From the NCBI GenBank assembly GCA_005281725.1, contig SSBO01000003.1, positions 9,385,667-9,449,666 on the forward strand: a stretch of DNA of 64,000 nucleotides, read 5' to 3'. The number at the start of each line of letters is the position of its first letter. The first letter of the stretch is position 1. Shown piece by piece: positions 53,601 to 63,600 of this stretch. The translations under genes were made by a program, and so were the position numbers. Under the pieces are notes generated by a model. That model worked only from the letters and a program-made list of their open reading frames with translations. It had not been told where the DNA came from and made no database searches. The stretch is from Wuchereria bancrofti (lineage: Eukaryota; Nematoda; Chromadorea; Rhabditida; Onchocercidae).

Positions 53601-56427
53601 GTTGAAAAGAATTTTGATTTGAATTTTAACATATAAGAAGAGTGTTATAATGCAAATGTAAAATTATCAAAAGTGAAAAATTGAACAACGTATTCTTCAG
53701 TCGTACTTAATTTGAAAAAAAAAAAAACAGGTCAACGTACTTCACGTAGAAAAGCGAATTACAGACATTTCATTCACGTACTTCACGTAGAAACACAAAA
53801 CATAGACATTTCATAAGGTATATGTATATATTAGAATTTATGGTAATTTCATATGCGTTGAATAACGTAGACAACAAGCATTTCTTACGTTCAGCATCTA
53901 CTAGGAATTTAAATATTATGCAAACTTAATATCTGTTAACTAAAATTTCATTTTAAAAATCTTAAATATATGCATTTAAAATATTGTTTTTAAAGTGATA
54001 AAATATTTTATTTTAGTTATCAATACTGATATCTCATAGGTTTAGATTAATTAAGAGCAACATAAATGAGGCATTATGTGTTCTTAAAGTAAAACAATTG
54101 TAAGAGTTTTTGTGGTAATATTCGGAATGAAAATTTGATCTGAATGAAAATGAAATGAAATGTGTCACAATCTCAAAGAGGTAGAGAAAGTGGATAGAAA
54201 AAGTTAAAAGTTAAAAAAAAAGAAAACTTACTTCGAGTTGGTGAATCAACATGAGAAGAAGTACGACCGTCTGATACCGAAGGTGATAATTCTGAAATGA
54301 TTTCAATAATTCAGGATTTTTTTTTTTTTTTTGTTTTAATATTAGATATTGTTTTTGTTATTCAAACTAATATTGTTGCACTAAAATAAATGTTATTTAT
54401 CAATCTAAAACGACAAAAATTTGGAGCAATAGCATTTGCCAGTTATCCTTCTTGTTTAATTCCCTCTCAAACTTATTTAAATGACAAATAAAATTTAGCA
54501 TAAGATGTAAACTTATAAGATGATATAAACCTAATGAAGTAAAAATATTAATTAAATATTAATTCTTTATCTTCTTATACTAATAGAAAATGATTATGCA
54601 AAATAAAGAAAAAAAGCATATCTAACTAAAAAAAATTTCATGGCAATCATGTAATCCTTTTTTTTCTTTTTTAACAAGGGAAAAATGATAATCTTAAATA
54701 AAAGCGAGAAAGAGAGAGAGAGGGAGAGAGAGGGAAAAAAAGCGAGAGAATTTCATTATTCAAATTTATTGAATGTTGATAGACAGATTAGATAAATTGG
54801 AATGAATACTGAATCATATCATGATTTCCGTTCAGTTTTTTTTTCATTTTAGGACTAAGTAGAAATAAACATATCGTTTCATTCACGTCAAAACATATCA
54901 ATTATCAATTTAACGGATCTTTTCTCTTTCCCTCTCTCTCTCTCTCTCTTCCTCTCCCCCTCTCTCTCTCTCTATTCATTCAAATATATTCTTTTCTACA
55001 TACATTTAGCATTAAAATACAAAATATCGTTAACATCTTGTTAATTGCTTACAAACTGATAAATTATTATTATTATCACATGCGTTACGGTAGTGCAGTA
55101 CACACTTTAAATTCATAATAAATTATATTAGCATTATTTCTTCGGGTCAAAGGTTATGCATGTATTAAATACCGTAACATTTCCAATTATTATGATTAGT
55201 CTTAACTGTCTGTATTGTTTTGTCTTACTTTTTTTTTTTTTAGATGGTAATAATAAAAACAGTGATACAACCAATAACCTTTACCATCATTTTTATACCG
55301 TAATCGATAGGTATTTATTAATCAATTAGCAATAATTAACCTTTGACATATTTATAAGTAATTAGTAGTAATCAATATCAGTTCAACGGACTATTCCATT
55401 ATTTATAACTAGTAATCAATTATCGAACAATCTCTTTGCTATACTTGTGCTTTTTCTTTCTTTCTTTCTTTCTCCCTCTCTCTCTCTCTCTGCTCTCTTT
55501 AGTAGTACAAGCAAGTTGACTTATCCAATAAAAGGTAACAAACAAATTTTGGAGAATGTTTGACGAAGATTGAATTTCACTCTACTGAAATACTCACATG
55601 CAAACATACACACAGACACATACATACATACAGACACACATACACACACACACATGCATACATACCTTAGAAGGATGAATTTCTCAATAAAATATGCAAA
55701 GTGTGGGCGTGAAAGGACGTTGCTGATATGATGCCACTGAGAAGGAAAAGTGTTAAGTACAAAGATTCCTTGTAAATTTGTTCTATTTGTAATTTTCTTG
55801 TTGTAGTAGCAAATATTGTTATTGTAATAACAATTATTTGTTAATGTTACATTTAGCTCTATGCTATTAATTTTAATTTGCTAATAATCATTATTGTATT
55901 ATTTGCTTTCATTACAACAATTCTTACACCTACTTATTGATATAATAATACCTCTTTGTTTTATTTGTATCACAAATCAATTTCTTGTTTTTCAATTTTC
56001 TTTCTTTCCTTATTTATTTTTTCTTTTCAAAAATTTTTATATTTTTTTTTGGAATCAAAAAAAAAAGTTTTTTTTTTTTTTAAAATAAAAATTAACCTGT
56101 TCGAGATTGCGGTGAATGATTTTGTAAACTTTGCAAAAGTTGTTGTTGATGTATAAAATTAGCATAATATTGTTGCAAATGTGGATTGAACAATGATAAT
56201 TGAGCGGCCATTTGATTCGGAAAAACGGAACTACCGGTTGTAGTTGATGTTACAGCCGGAAATGCTGCTGCTGCAGCCATAAATGGTAAACTTGGAAAAG
56301 CCATAGTTGCAGCAGCAGCTGCTGCAAAACGTTGTTTTTCTTTATCCATATCAGCGGTACTACTACTACTACTACTACCTGTACTACCACTGCTAGACGG
56401 TAATGAACACATTCTTGGCAATGACAT
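31231..56427 (-). CDS. Ser/Ala-rich, Cys/His-rich protein, RNF220-like middle region (340 residues)
   Basis: Seven exons join in frame: complement of 56097-56427, 54232-54291, 35740-35863, 35495-35616, 35111-35271, 31619-31720 and 31231-31353 (1023 bases with stop TAA). The last two also exist in the duplicate segment. The start ATG lies 10 bases inside an exon that follows TTTTATTTTCAG. The first exon has a serine run, two alanine runs and a Gln-rich end, typical of regulatory proteins. Exon 3 has ICMLCDEKL then WIEHIELEKSKL; exon 4 has YELLRIRSNQQKRL. From memory these recall the ICPIC...EHMEQELEQL and FLRVRANRQTRL blocks of the RNF220 E3 ligase. RNF220 ends in a RING; here exons 5-6 give FCRFC and HPRCHNC, which could bind zinc but do not make a full RING. 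Function is unproven. The second intron is 18.4 kb. Confidence 0.72.
32673..32673. other. Single N at a duplication junction (assembly gap)
   Basis: The unresolved base lies exactly between the two 1630-base copies. The other N bases are at 47474 (between A and T homopolymers, no duplication seen) and 58826 (end of an inverted repeat arm). Confidence 0.95.
32674..34303. repeat. 1630-bp direct repeat, copy 2, with duplicate terminal exons
   Basis: Matches 31043-32672 exactly. It carries second copies of the two terminal exons of the RNF220-like gene, at complement 33250-33351 and 32862-32984. Because copy 2 is nearest to the upstream exons, these copies could equally be the true ones. Only one pair should be counted. 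Confidence 0.93.
34304..35110. other. AT-rich intron sequence of the RNF220-like gene
   Basis: Intron DNA between exon 5 and the duplicated terminal exons. Only A/T runs and loosely repeated TTAATTAAAATTTAA-type sequence are seen, with no exon-like open frame. Confidence 0.6.
35978..36545. repeat. Two copies of a 110-base element 450 bases apart
   Basis: TACGTCTTAAAATAGAAATG starts copies at 35985 and 36435. They continue with GCAAGTCATAATGAGCATTT and ATAGATGACTATCATTATCA and have only a few differences. A fragment (TACGTCTTAAAATAAT) lies near 36405. Confidence 0.85.
36810..37797. repeat. 91-bp minisatellite, 11 copies, with TGACGTACGTG core
   Basis: The core TTGACGTACGTGTTAACGCT recurs at 36825, 36915, 37006, 37097, 37188, 37279, 37370, 37462, 37552, 37643 and 37734 (approximate). 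Each unit also carries GAGTGACGAACACTTTTTTC and TTAGCTAATAAATTAA. Copies are very similar, so the array is young or homogenised. The core contains the palindromes ACGTACGT and GTTAAC and a CRE-like TGACGT. Confidence 0.95.
37918..37987. repeat. GTAT/GTTTGTAT microsatellite
   Basis: TATGTATGTTTGTATGTGTG-type repeats over about 70 bases, ending in GCACACA. Confidence 0.85.
38688..38883. repeat. 34-bp tandem repeat, about 6 copies
   Basis: AAGTAGTATTTAACAAAATG plus ATTACTTTTAAGTA recurs with period 33-34 (starts near 38762, 38795, 38829 and 38862). More diverged copies lie before it. Confidence 0.85.
39045..39080. repeat. GA tract (first of 14 CT/GA tracts to 55.5 kb)
   Basis: Purine run GAGAGAGAGGGAGAGGGAGA. 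Comparable GA or CT tracts lie near 40773, 41156, 42499, 44989, 46218, 47078, 49814, 50034, 50752, 52274, 54706, 54923 and 55450, all in the large introns of the RNF220-like gene. Confidence 0.8.
39232..39455. repeat. 83-bp tandem repeat, about 2.7 copies
   Basis: AAATAAATTGTTATCC starts at 39241, 39324 and 39407. Each is followed by AAATGCAAAATT and CTTATTGTTTCAGAT. Confidence 0.88.
41336..41371. other. GCC-rich island in AT-rich intron
   Basis: A run of GCCGCCGCCGGCGTCACCGC type with many CpG sites in a region otherwise mostly A/T. On the plus strand it lies in a 33-codon frame from ATG 41324 to TAG 41425 (MNDKAAAGVTATAAAVS at the start). A small peptide or an undetected first exon is possible, but nothing supports translation. 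Confidence 0.5.
44005..44017 (-). promoter_or_regulatory. DR1-like nuclear receptor site
   Basis: TGACCTTTGACAT is two inverted-strand AGGTCA-like half-sites spaced by one base. Similar sites in the same gene lie at 41507, 52929, 55144 and 55337. Confidence 0.4.
45598..46050. repeat. Five-copy array of an E-box palindrome
   Basis: GACACGTAACACGTGTTACT-type elements at 45605, 45701, 45798, 45911 and 46024. Copies 1, 3 and 5 have the perfect 14-base palindrome GTAACACGTGTTAC with a central CACGTG; copies 2 and 4 have GTAACACGTATTAC. Units are 96-113 bases and share ATTCAATTATTCAAATTTAA. Confidence 0.9.
47474..47474. other. Single N between A and T homopolymers
   Basis: The flanks are an A run and a T run. 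Unlike the other two N positions, no duplication of flanking sequence is visible. Confidence 0.9.
48340..48740. repeat. Degenerate tandem repeats
   Basis: TAATTTCAAATTTTCAATGA with TTACTTATTTTATTTATTGG recurs about three times with drift, preceded at 48205-48275 by copies of ATATCAATGATTTAAA. Confidence 0.65.
51453..51510. repeat. 58-bp alternating purine-pyrimidine tract (ATGC/GTGC)
   Basis: Every base from 51453 to 51510 alternates pyrimidine and purine, with TGCATGCATGCATGCATG in the middle and GCGTGCATGCG beside it. The block is also almost self-complementary. Such tracts can adopt Z-DNA or cruciform structure. Confidence 0.9.
54292..56060 (-). other. First intron of the RNF220-like gene
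   Basis: No exon is seen. It contains three of the CT/GA tracts, two DR1-like sites (55144 and 55337), and a CA-type microsatellite at about 55597-55663. Confidence 0.55.
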
Positions 56428-57169
56428 TACAAGAAATCTGAAAATAAAATTTAAAAAAAAAAAAATTAAAATGAAATTTAAAATATAATTATCAATAAAT
56501 ATCACAGACAACACTTAATTAAATTTCATTAATTTTATTGAAATATTTACATTTGCTAGCTAATTATTATCATTCATTTCATTCTTCATTTTATAAAATT
56601 AACCCAAAATTAATTCTTACATTAATTAATTTAAATTAAAACAATATGAACTTTATTACATCTTTATAAATTAGTATTAATAAACAATATACTGATATGA
56701 TGGATAAATATTTGTAATAAAGCTTAATATTTCCCTATGATATTGTTTATTTGTTTTATTATATGCATACATAATTTTAAAATAATTTTTTATCTTATTT
56801 AAAAAATGATTTTGGACAATTAAAAAAATGACAGTTATATTCGTTATTATTACACAATTATCAAAATTCGAATTCTTATATGAAAGAAGTCCAGAAAAAT
56901 GATATGCAACTAAAATAAGTGTTAATGATAATGCTTGAAAATTATGCTAAAAATTTTTGATGGAATTAAAATTTTCGAAAAAAAAAAGACCACAACCGTT
57001 ATTGTTTGTTTCTTTAAAGACATAAGTAAATTTCATTTACTTATTTAGATAGACCTTTTGCAATACTTTTCAATTATTCAATCTATCATGTAATTGATGA
57101 GATTTTTCTTTTCTTTTTTCTTAAATTTTCTTTTCATCTTTTCTTATTTTTTTTTTAAATTGAAGTTTA
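56061..57169. repeat. Inverted repeat, left arm (1109 bp)
   Basis: Exactly reverse-complementary to 57717-58825; paired coordinates sum to 114886 along the whole length, so there is no indel. It contains the first coding exon of the RNF220-like gene on the minus strand and its upstream sequence. Confidence 0.93.
56428..56449 (-). promoter_or_regulatory. Splice or trans-splice acceptor before the RNF220-like start codon
   Basis: Minus-strand TTTTATTTTCAG ends at 56438, leaving only 10 bases before the ATG at 56427-56425. A very short leader after a strong acceptor fits a spliced-leader addition site. Confidence 0.55.
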
Positions 57170-57620
57170 ATCATTCATTCATTCATTCATTCATTCATTC
57201 ATTCATTCATTCATTCATTCATTCATTCATTCATTCATTCATTCATTCATTCATTCATTCATTTCATTCATTCATTCATTCATTCATTCATTCATTCATT
57301 CATTCATTCATTCATTCATTCATTCATTCATTCATTCATTCATTCATTCATTTCATTCATTCATTCATTCATTCATTCATTCATTCATTCATTCATTCAT
57401 TCATTCATTCATTCATTCATTCAATTCATTCATTCATTCATTCATTCATTCATTCATTCATTCATTCATTCATTCATTCATTCATTCATTCATTCATTCA
57501 TTCATTCATTCATTCATTCATTCATTCATTCATTCATTCATTCATTCATTCATTTTCATTTCATTTCATTTCATTTTCATTTTCATTTTCATTTTCATTT
57601 TATTTCATTTTATTTCATTC
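57170..57620. repeat. ATTC tetranucleotide array 1
   Basis: About 380 bases of near-perfect ATTC with rare one-base slips, then a TTTCATTTCATTTTCATTTT transition ending at CCGGAACTG (57625-57633). It forms the centre of the inverted repeat. The 198-codon frame across it (His-Ser-Phe-Ile repeats) is not a gene. Confidence 0.95.
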
Positions 57621-57716
57621 ATTCCGGAACTGTTTCTGTTTTTTCCTTCAAATGTTCACTTTTTCTATTCAATCATTTATTCACATTTAAACTTTTACTT
57701 ATTTATTCATTTAATC

Positions 57717-58825
57717 TAAACTTCAATTTAAAAAAAAAATAAGAAAAGATGAAAAGAAAATTTAAGAAAAAAGAAAAGAAAAATCTCATCAATTACATGA
57801 TAGATTGAATAATTGAAAAGTATTGCAAAAGGTCTATCTAAATAAGTAAATGAAATTTACTTATGTCTTTAAAGAAACAAACAATAACGGTTGTGGTCTT
57901 TTTTTTTTCGAAAATTTTAATTCCATCAAAAATTTTTAGCATAATTTTCAAGCATTATCATTAACACTTATTTTAGTTGCATATCATTTTTCTGGACTTC
58001 TTTCATATAAGAATTCGAATTTTGATAATTGTGTAATAATAACGAATATAACTGTCATTTTTTTAATTGTCCAAAATCATTTTTTAAATAAGATAAAAAA
58101 TTATTTTAAAATTATGTATGCATATAATAAAACAAATAAACAATATCATAGGGAAATATTAAGCTTTATTACAAATATTTATCCATCATATCAGTATATT
58201 GTTTATTAATACTAATTTATAAAGATGTAATAAAGTTCATATTGTTTTAATTTAAATTAATTAATGTAAGAATTAATTTTGGGTTAATTTTATAAAATGA
58301 AGAATGAAATGAATGATAATAATTAGCTAGCAAATGTAAATATTTCAATAAAATTAATGAAATTTAATTAAGTGTTGTCTGTGATATTTATTGATAATTA
58401 TATTTTAAATTTCATTTTAATTTTTTTTTTTTTAAATTTTATTTTCAGATTTCTTGTAATGTCATTGCCAAGAATGTGTTCATTACCGTCTAGCAGTGGT
58501 AGTACAGGTAGTAGTAGTAGTAGTAGTACCGCTGATATGGATAAAGAAAAACAACGTTTTGCAGCAGCTGCTGCTGCAACTATGGCTTTTCCAAGTTTAC
58601 CATTTATGGCTGCAGCAGCAGCATTTCCGGCTGTAACATCAACTACAACCGGTAGTTCCGTTTTTCCGAATCAAATGGCCGCTCAATTATCATTGTTCAA
58701 TCCACATTTGCAACAATATTATGCTAATTTTATACATCAACAACAACTTTTGCAAAGTTTACAAAATCATTCACCGCAATCTCGAACAGGTTAATTTTTA
58801 TTTTAAAAAAAAAAAAAACTTTTTT
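57717..58825. repeat. Inverted repeat, right arm, ending at an N
   Basis: Carries a plus-strand copy of the first exon of the RNF220-like gene (ATG 58459, donor after 58789). The arm stops exactly at the N at 58826. Exactness over 1.1 kb and the N boundary suggest a fold-back assembly error and not a second gene. Confidence 0.92.
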
Positions 58826-58826
58826 N

Positions 58827-59636
58827 TCATTCACTCATTCACTCATTCATTCATTCATTCATTCATTCATTAATTCATTCATTCATTCATTCATTCATTC
58901 ATTCACTCATTCATTCATTCACTCATTCATTCATTCATTCATTCATTCACTCATTCACTCATTCATTCATTCATTCATTCATTCATTCATTCATTCATTC
59001 ATTCATATTCATTCATTCATTCATTCATTCATTCATTCATTCATTCATTCATTCATTCATATTCATTCATTCATCCATTCATTCATTCATTCATTCATTC
59101 ATTCATTCATTCATTCATTCATTCATTCATTCATTCATTCATTCATTCATTCATTCATTCATTCATTCATTCATTCATTCATTCATTCATTCATTCATTC
59201 ATTCATTCATTCATTCATTCATTCATTCATTCATTCATTCATTCATTCATTCATTCATTCATTCATTCATTCATTCATTCATTCATTCATTCATTCATTC
59301 ATTCATTCATTCATTCATTCATTCATTCATTCATTCATTCATTCATTCATTCATTCATTCATTCATTCATTCATTCATTCATTCATTCATTCATTCATTC
59401 ATTCATTCATTCATTCATTCATTCATTCATTCATTCATTCATTCATTCATTCATTCATTCATTCATTCATTCATTCATTCATTCATTCATTCATTCATTC
59501 ATTCATTCATTTCATTTCATTTCATTTTCATTTTCATTTTCATTTTCATTTTATTTCATTTTATTTCATTCATTCCGGAACTGGTGAATGAATGAATGAA
59601 TGAATGAATGAGTGAATGAGTGAATGAGTAAATGGG
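58827..59636. repeat. ATTC array 2 with fold-back end
   Basis: About 690 bases of ATTC with ACTC variants at the start. The same transition and CCGGAACTG motif as array 1 follow (59508-59583). After these the repeat continues inverted as GTGAATGAATGAATGAGTGA to about 59636. Confidence 0.93.
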
Positions 59637-62600
59637 TAGTCCATTTTGTTATGCTTCAAACATTTCCTCACTTTTCATTCGTTCACTGAAATACCATTTA
59701 TCATTGAGGGAGCCTATTTGATTGACAGAGACAGGAAGAAGAGAAGAAGTATACCAATCTCTCATTCATTTCATGTTCCGCCCTTTTTCCCCCTTTTTAT
59801 CATCTCCAACCTTTTCTAAAAATATGTCTTCATTTAAGTTTTTTTTTTTTTTGTAAAATTTTAAAATATTTTTACGCTGATTAAAAATATTTTTAGTCTA
59901 TCATTGAATTACAGTGATATGATGATAGTATTTTGATGATAATAGTTAATGATAACGAATAATTATGATAATAATTTATTGAACGATTCAACAATGATAG
60001 TATCAAATGATATGCATTATGATTTCTGTCATTTTTCTGTTCTTTGATCTTTTCAAGTTAAAATATTCTAATTTTGTGCACTAATTATCATATTATAAAA
60101 TTTATTCTCTTTACTATAAATCATTACTATAAAATAACTACTAAATAACTCTTATAAATAGTCAAATTAATTGAATAATGTGAAATTTATTAGATGATTT
60201 AATCAAAAGTTTTCTATTATAACCTATAAATAAGTGCAATTTATTATATATAAAATTGTTCCTCTAAACTTTCATTATTTTTTAAAATTATCTGTTTTGA
60301 TTTTTGTCTTTCCGTTTTTTTTAAAAAATTCAACCGCTCTGTTTTTTTCAGATACAATATCAATAACTATTAAAATTTGCCCAAGCTCATACATATCGAT
60401 TTTTTTTTTTTGCAATCATTTCATTTGAATTTCTAAGGTATTTTAAAATTTTTGCTAAACGATGAATGTGTAATGAATGCAAAATATAGCATAACAAAGT
60501 GTAAAATAAATATGTTTGTGTGAAAAAATACAAAGCTTTCAAATTGAAAGCTAACAAGAAATAAACACTGTTTCTTCTTTTTTTTTTTTTTTTGAAAGAT
60601 TTATTAGAGATAGAAGTAAGATGTTGCGATGAAAAAAAAAAAAACGACATTCCCCAGTTTTTGCTGAAGAACTATTTGAAATTTTATTTTCTAAAATGAA
60701 CAGATAGGAAATTTTATTTTATTGTATAAAAGTAAAGGAAACAAAAAAACAAAAAAAAAAAACACTGTAACGAGTTACAGTATACATTAAAATGAACATA
60801 TAATTTAGGTTGTTTTAAAAGTTTGCAAAAAATTTAATTCAGATAGTCCTAAATCTTAAGCAATCAAAAGGCATTGTTGAATTGAAATGAGAAAAATCAT
60901 CCACATTAACCTATTTGGTAAATTTTTAAAAAGTGAAATTTATTTTTTATTTGTTCAATTTAGGATTAACATTCAGTTGGCATTGATAAATTGTGCAAAT
61001 TTGATCAAAATTTTACAATATGAATTATTTGAAAATTTCAACTTCACATTTCATTGTATTAAAATTTCGTGGTATAATGATAAGAAGCAGGTAAAATAAT
61101 TTTAGAAAATGGAGGAGGAAGTAATTTCATTTACATATGTGTATATAATCATTTTAATCAAATTCCAATCAAATAAAATGAGTTAATTCATTTTATATGC
61201 ATATAAATTATTTTAAACTGCTAAATTTTGTTAGAAAAAATTAAAAAAAAAATTTGTTTGTTTCAAAGTTAATTCCAATTAGCATTTGATAAAACCAAAA
61301 AAAAAAACATTACTTTATGATAATAATTACTAATTATTTTTAGGAAATGATAAATGGAACCAGCATTAGAATTCATATAATGCAATGCAATATTCAAATA
61401 CTAATAGTAATAATTTTTATAATAATAATTATTCATTCCTATTTTTTGAATTTTTTTTTATATGTAATTGTTGAAATGACGTTTCCAATCAGCTTAATTT
61501 TCATTTAATTTTTGGTGGCTATAGAATAATACTCAAAGATTGAAATAATTAATTATATTTAAAACAATTCAAGAATACTTAGTAACATACAACTATTATT
61601 ATTATTATTATTTCATTCAACGCATTGAAAAATATAACAAATTTTTTAAATAATTACAGTTCATTTTTGTGACAAATTTTGCATTCATATTAAGTCTAAT
61701 TTTTTTTGAAAAAAATTTTAATTCAAATTATTAACATTTAAATATTAAAATGACATATATTATAATTCATAAACAATAATAATAATAATAGTATATTTGA
61801 TTGAAAATTGTAATAAATTACTAATCTATTGAAATATATGCAAATATATGTATAATATACTATCAAAATGTTATAATTCAATAAAATTAGCTTAATTTAA
61901 CTTATCACACATAATTGATTGAAATTTTTGATGCATATTTTGAGTAAATTAATTTATTCAAAATACCAAAAATATATTTATCCCTTTGATCATTTTTTTT
62001 TTTTCTTCTTATTGATTTATACAAAAAACAAAAAATACTTTTTCGTGTTTATTTGAAACAAAGTAATATCAAACAGCGATAATGGCATTTCATTTTTTTT
62101 TTCGCTTTAAAATGAACAATTTTCATTCAAATTGAACCAAACAAACAAAATTGGTTTATTTGGTCGACAAAATGTATGCATTCCACATGCATAAATGTAT
62201 ATTTCCTAAACATTAACAAATAACTGAACATTTAGCAATTAGATGAAAATGAAGCTTTTCAAATGCTTTCAAAAATTTATTTATTCATTTTTGAAACTAA
62301 TCATTTTCTTTCTTTTTTGTTTTGCTTTTCGTTATCATTCCAATTTGTAGTTATGAAGTAAATAATTTTTATATTTGTAATATTTGCTACTAAATGTATT
62401 TCTATTTCTAATATATATTCCTATTTGTGTATTATTCCTAGATTTTTTTTTTATTCCTATTTATTTGTACATATGAATTAATTTTTATATTTGTAATATT
62501 TCTACGATATGTATTCCTACTTGTATCATTTCTACAATATGTATTTCTATTTCAAATATGTATATATATTCCTATTTGCATTATTCCTATTTATTTGTAA

Positions 62601-63600
62601 ATACGAAGTAACTAATTTTTATATTGATAAACTTTATAATATTGTATTTTTTATTTCCTATTTAATTATTGTTGTAATTTAGTTATATTATAATAATAAT
62701 AAATGTTTTAGTAGTTTGATCAAATACTAATTTTACTTTATTTTCTAAATTTATTCGACAAATTTATGAATGAATTCATTGAAGAATATTTGTCAAATTT
62801 TTATATTGTTAACACTAACTTTTTTTTTGCAATTTTTGGAAAAGAAAAAAAAATTGTCAAATAATTCAAAACTATTTACTAATTTCTCAAAAGTGTAATT
62901 TCAATGTTCCGTCCAATGAATTTCATAAAATAAAGCATTAATTTTATTATTATAACTAAATTAAAAACGTCAATCTCTTGTTGCCGATTACTACTAACGC
63001 TAGCAAAAATACATCTTAACGTGTAACACGTGAGTTTATTAAGTATTTCAGTATAAAATACAAATTGCATTATTTACAATCATGAATATATTTCCGTGTT
63101 GTTTGACGTAATTATGCCAGTATTTTTAAAACAATAAATGGCTTATGGTTTCTCTCAAACAGACTTCACAAGATTTCAGATTACAAAAAGGAAAATGAAA
63201 TTCTAGCATTAAAGAATTAAAAAGTTAATGTACTATTATAACATATCGTAAATGTTTTGAAGTAAGCGTATACTTAATAAAATGTAAAATCATTAAATAA
63301 GTAAGTCTAACATTAACTATTATCTAATTTAAAAGAGTTGAAAAATTTTGTGTTAAAAAAGAAATGAACGATATAATAGGCAAAAATGTGAAGAGCTGAA
63401 GGTAAACTTTAAATAACGAATGATAAAAAAGTTAACAGCTGGCATATATAATTAATTATGCCAAGGTATATCATCTAAATAAGTGTAAATACTACAATAA
63501 TTAAAACAAATTAAAAGATCAAACTTTGTTTTCGCAATTTTTATCAAAAAGCAAAAAAGAAAAAAAAGCAGGAAAGAATTATCGAGAAGTAGGTAAGAAG
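59637..63600. other. AT-rich region without a recognisable gene
   Basis: Apart from a slightly GC-richer stretch at 59637-59815, possibly part of the true upstream region of the RNF220-like gene, only AT-rich sequence is seen. Open frames of 60-90 codons here (for example 60387-60650 minus, 60887-61099 plus, 62879-63070 minus) lack motifs and splice support. Confidence 0.5.

Larger units (their letters stand above)
35864..54231 (-). other. 18.4-kb second intron of the RNF220-like gene
   Basis: No supported exon on either strand. Open frames of 60-80 codons inside are low-complexity. The intron holds the 91-base minisatellite, several shorter tandem repeats, recurrent CT/GA tracts, DR1-like nuclear receptor sites, a GCC-rich island, an E-box palindrome array and an alternating purine-pyrimidine tract, each listed separately. 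Its size is extreme for this window, where other introns are at most about 1.9 kb. That suggests regulatory content. Confidence 0.55.

Noticed and set aside
57094..57690. 198-codon open frame of His-Ser-Phe-Ile repeats
   Set aside because: It is the translation of the ATTC array and has no gene-like ends or splice signals.
58459..58789. Second, plus-strand gene copy of the Ser/Ala-rich first exon
   Set aside because: It lies in an exact inverted arm that ends at an N and has no downstream exons on the plus strand; an assembly artefact is more likely.
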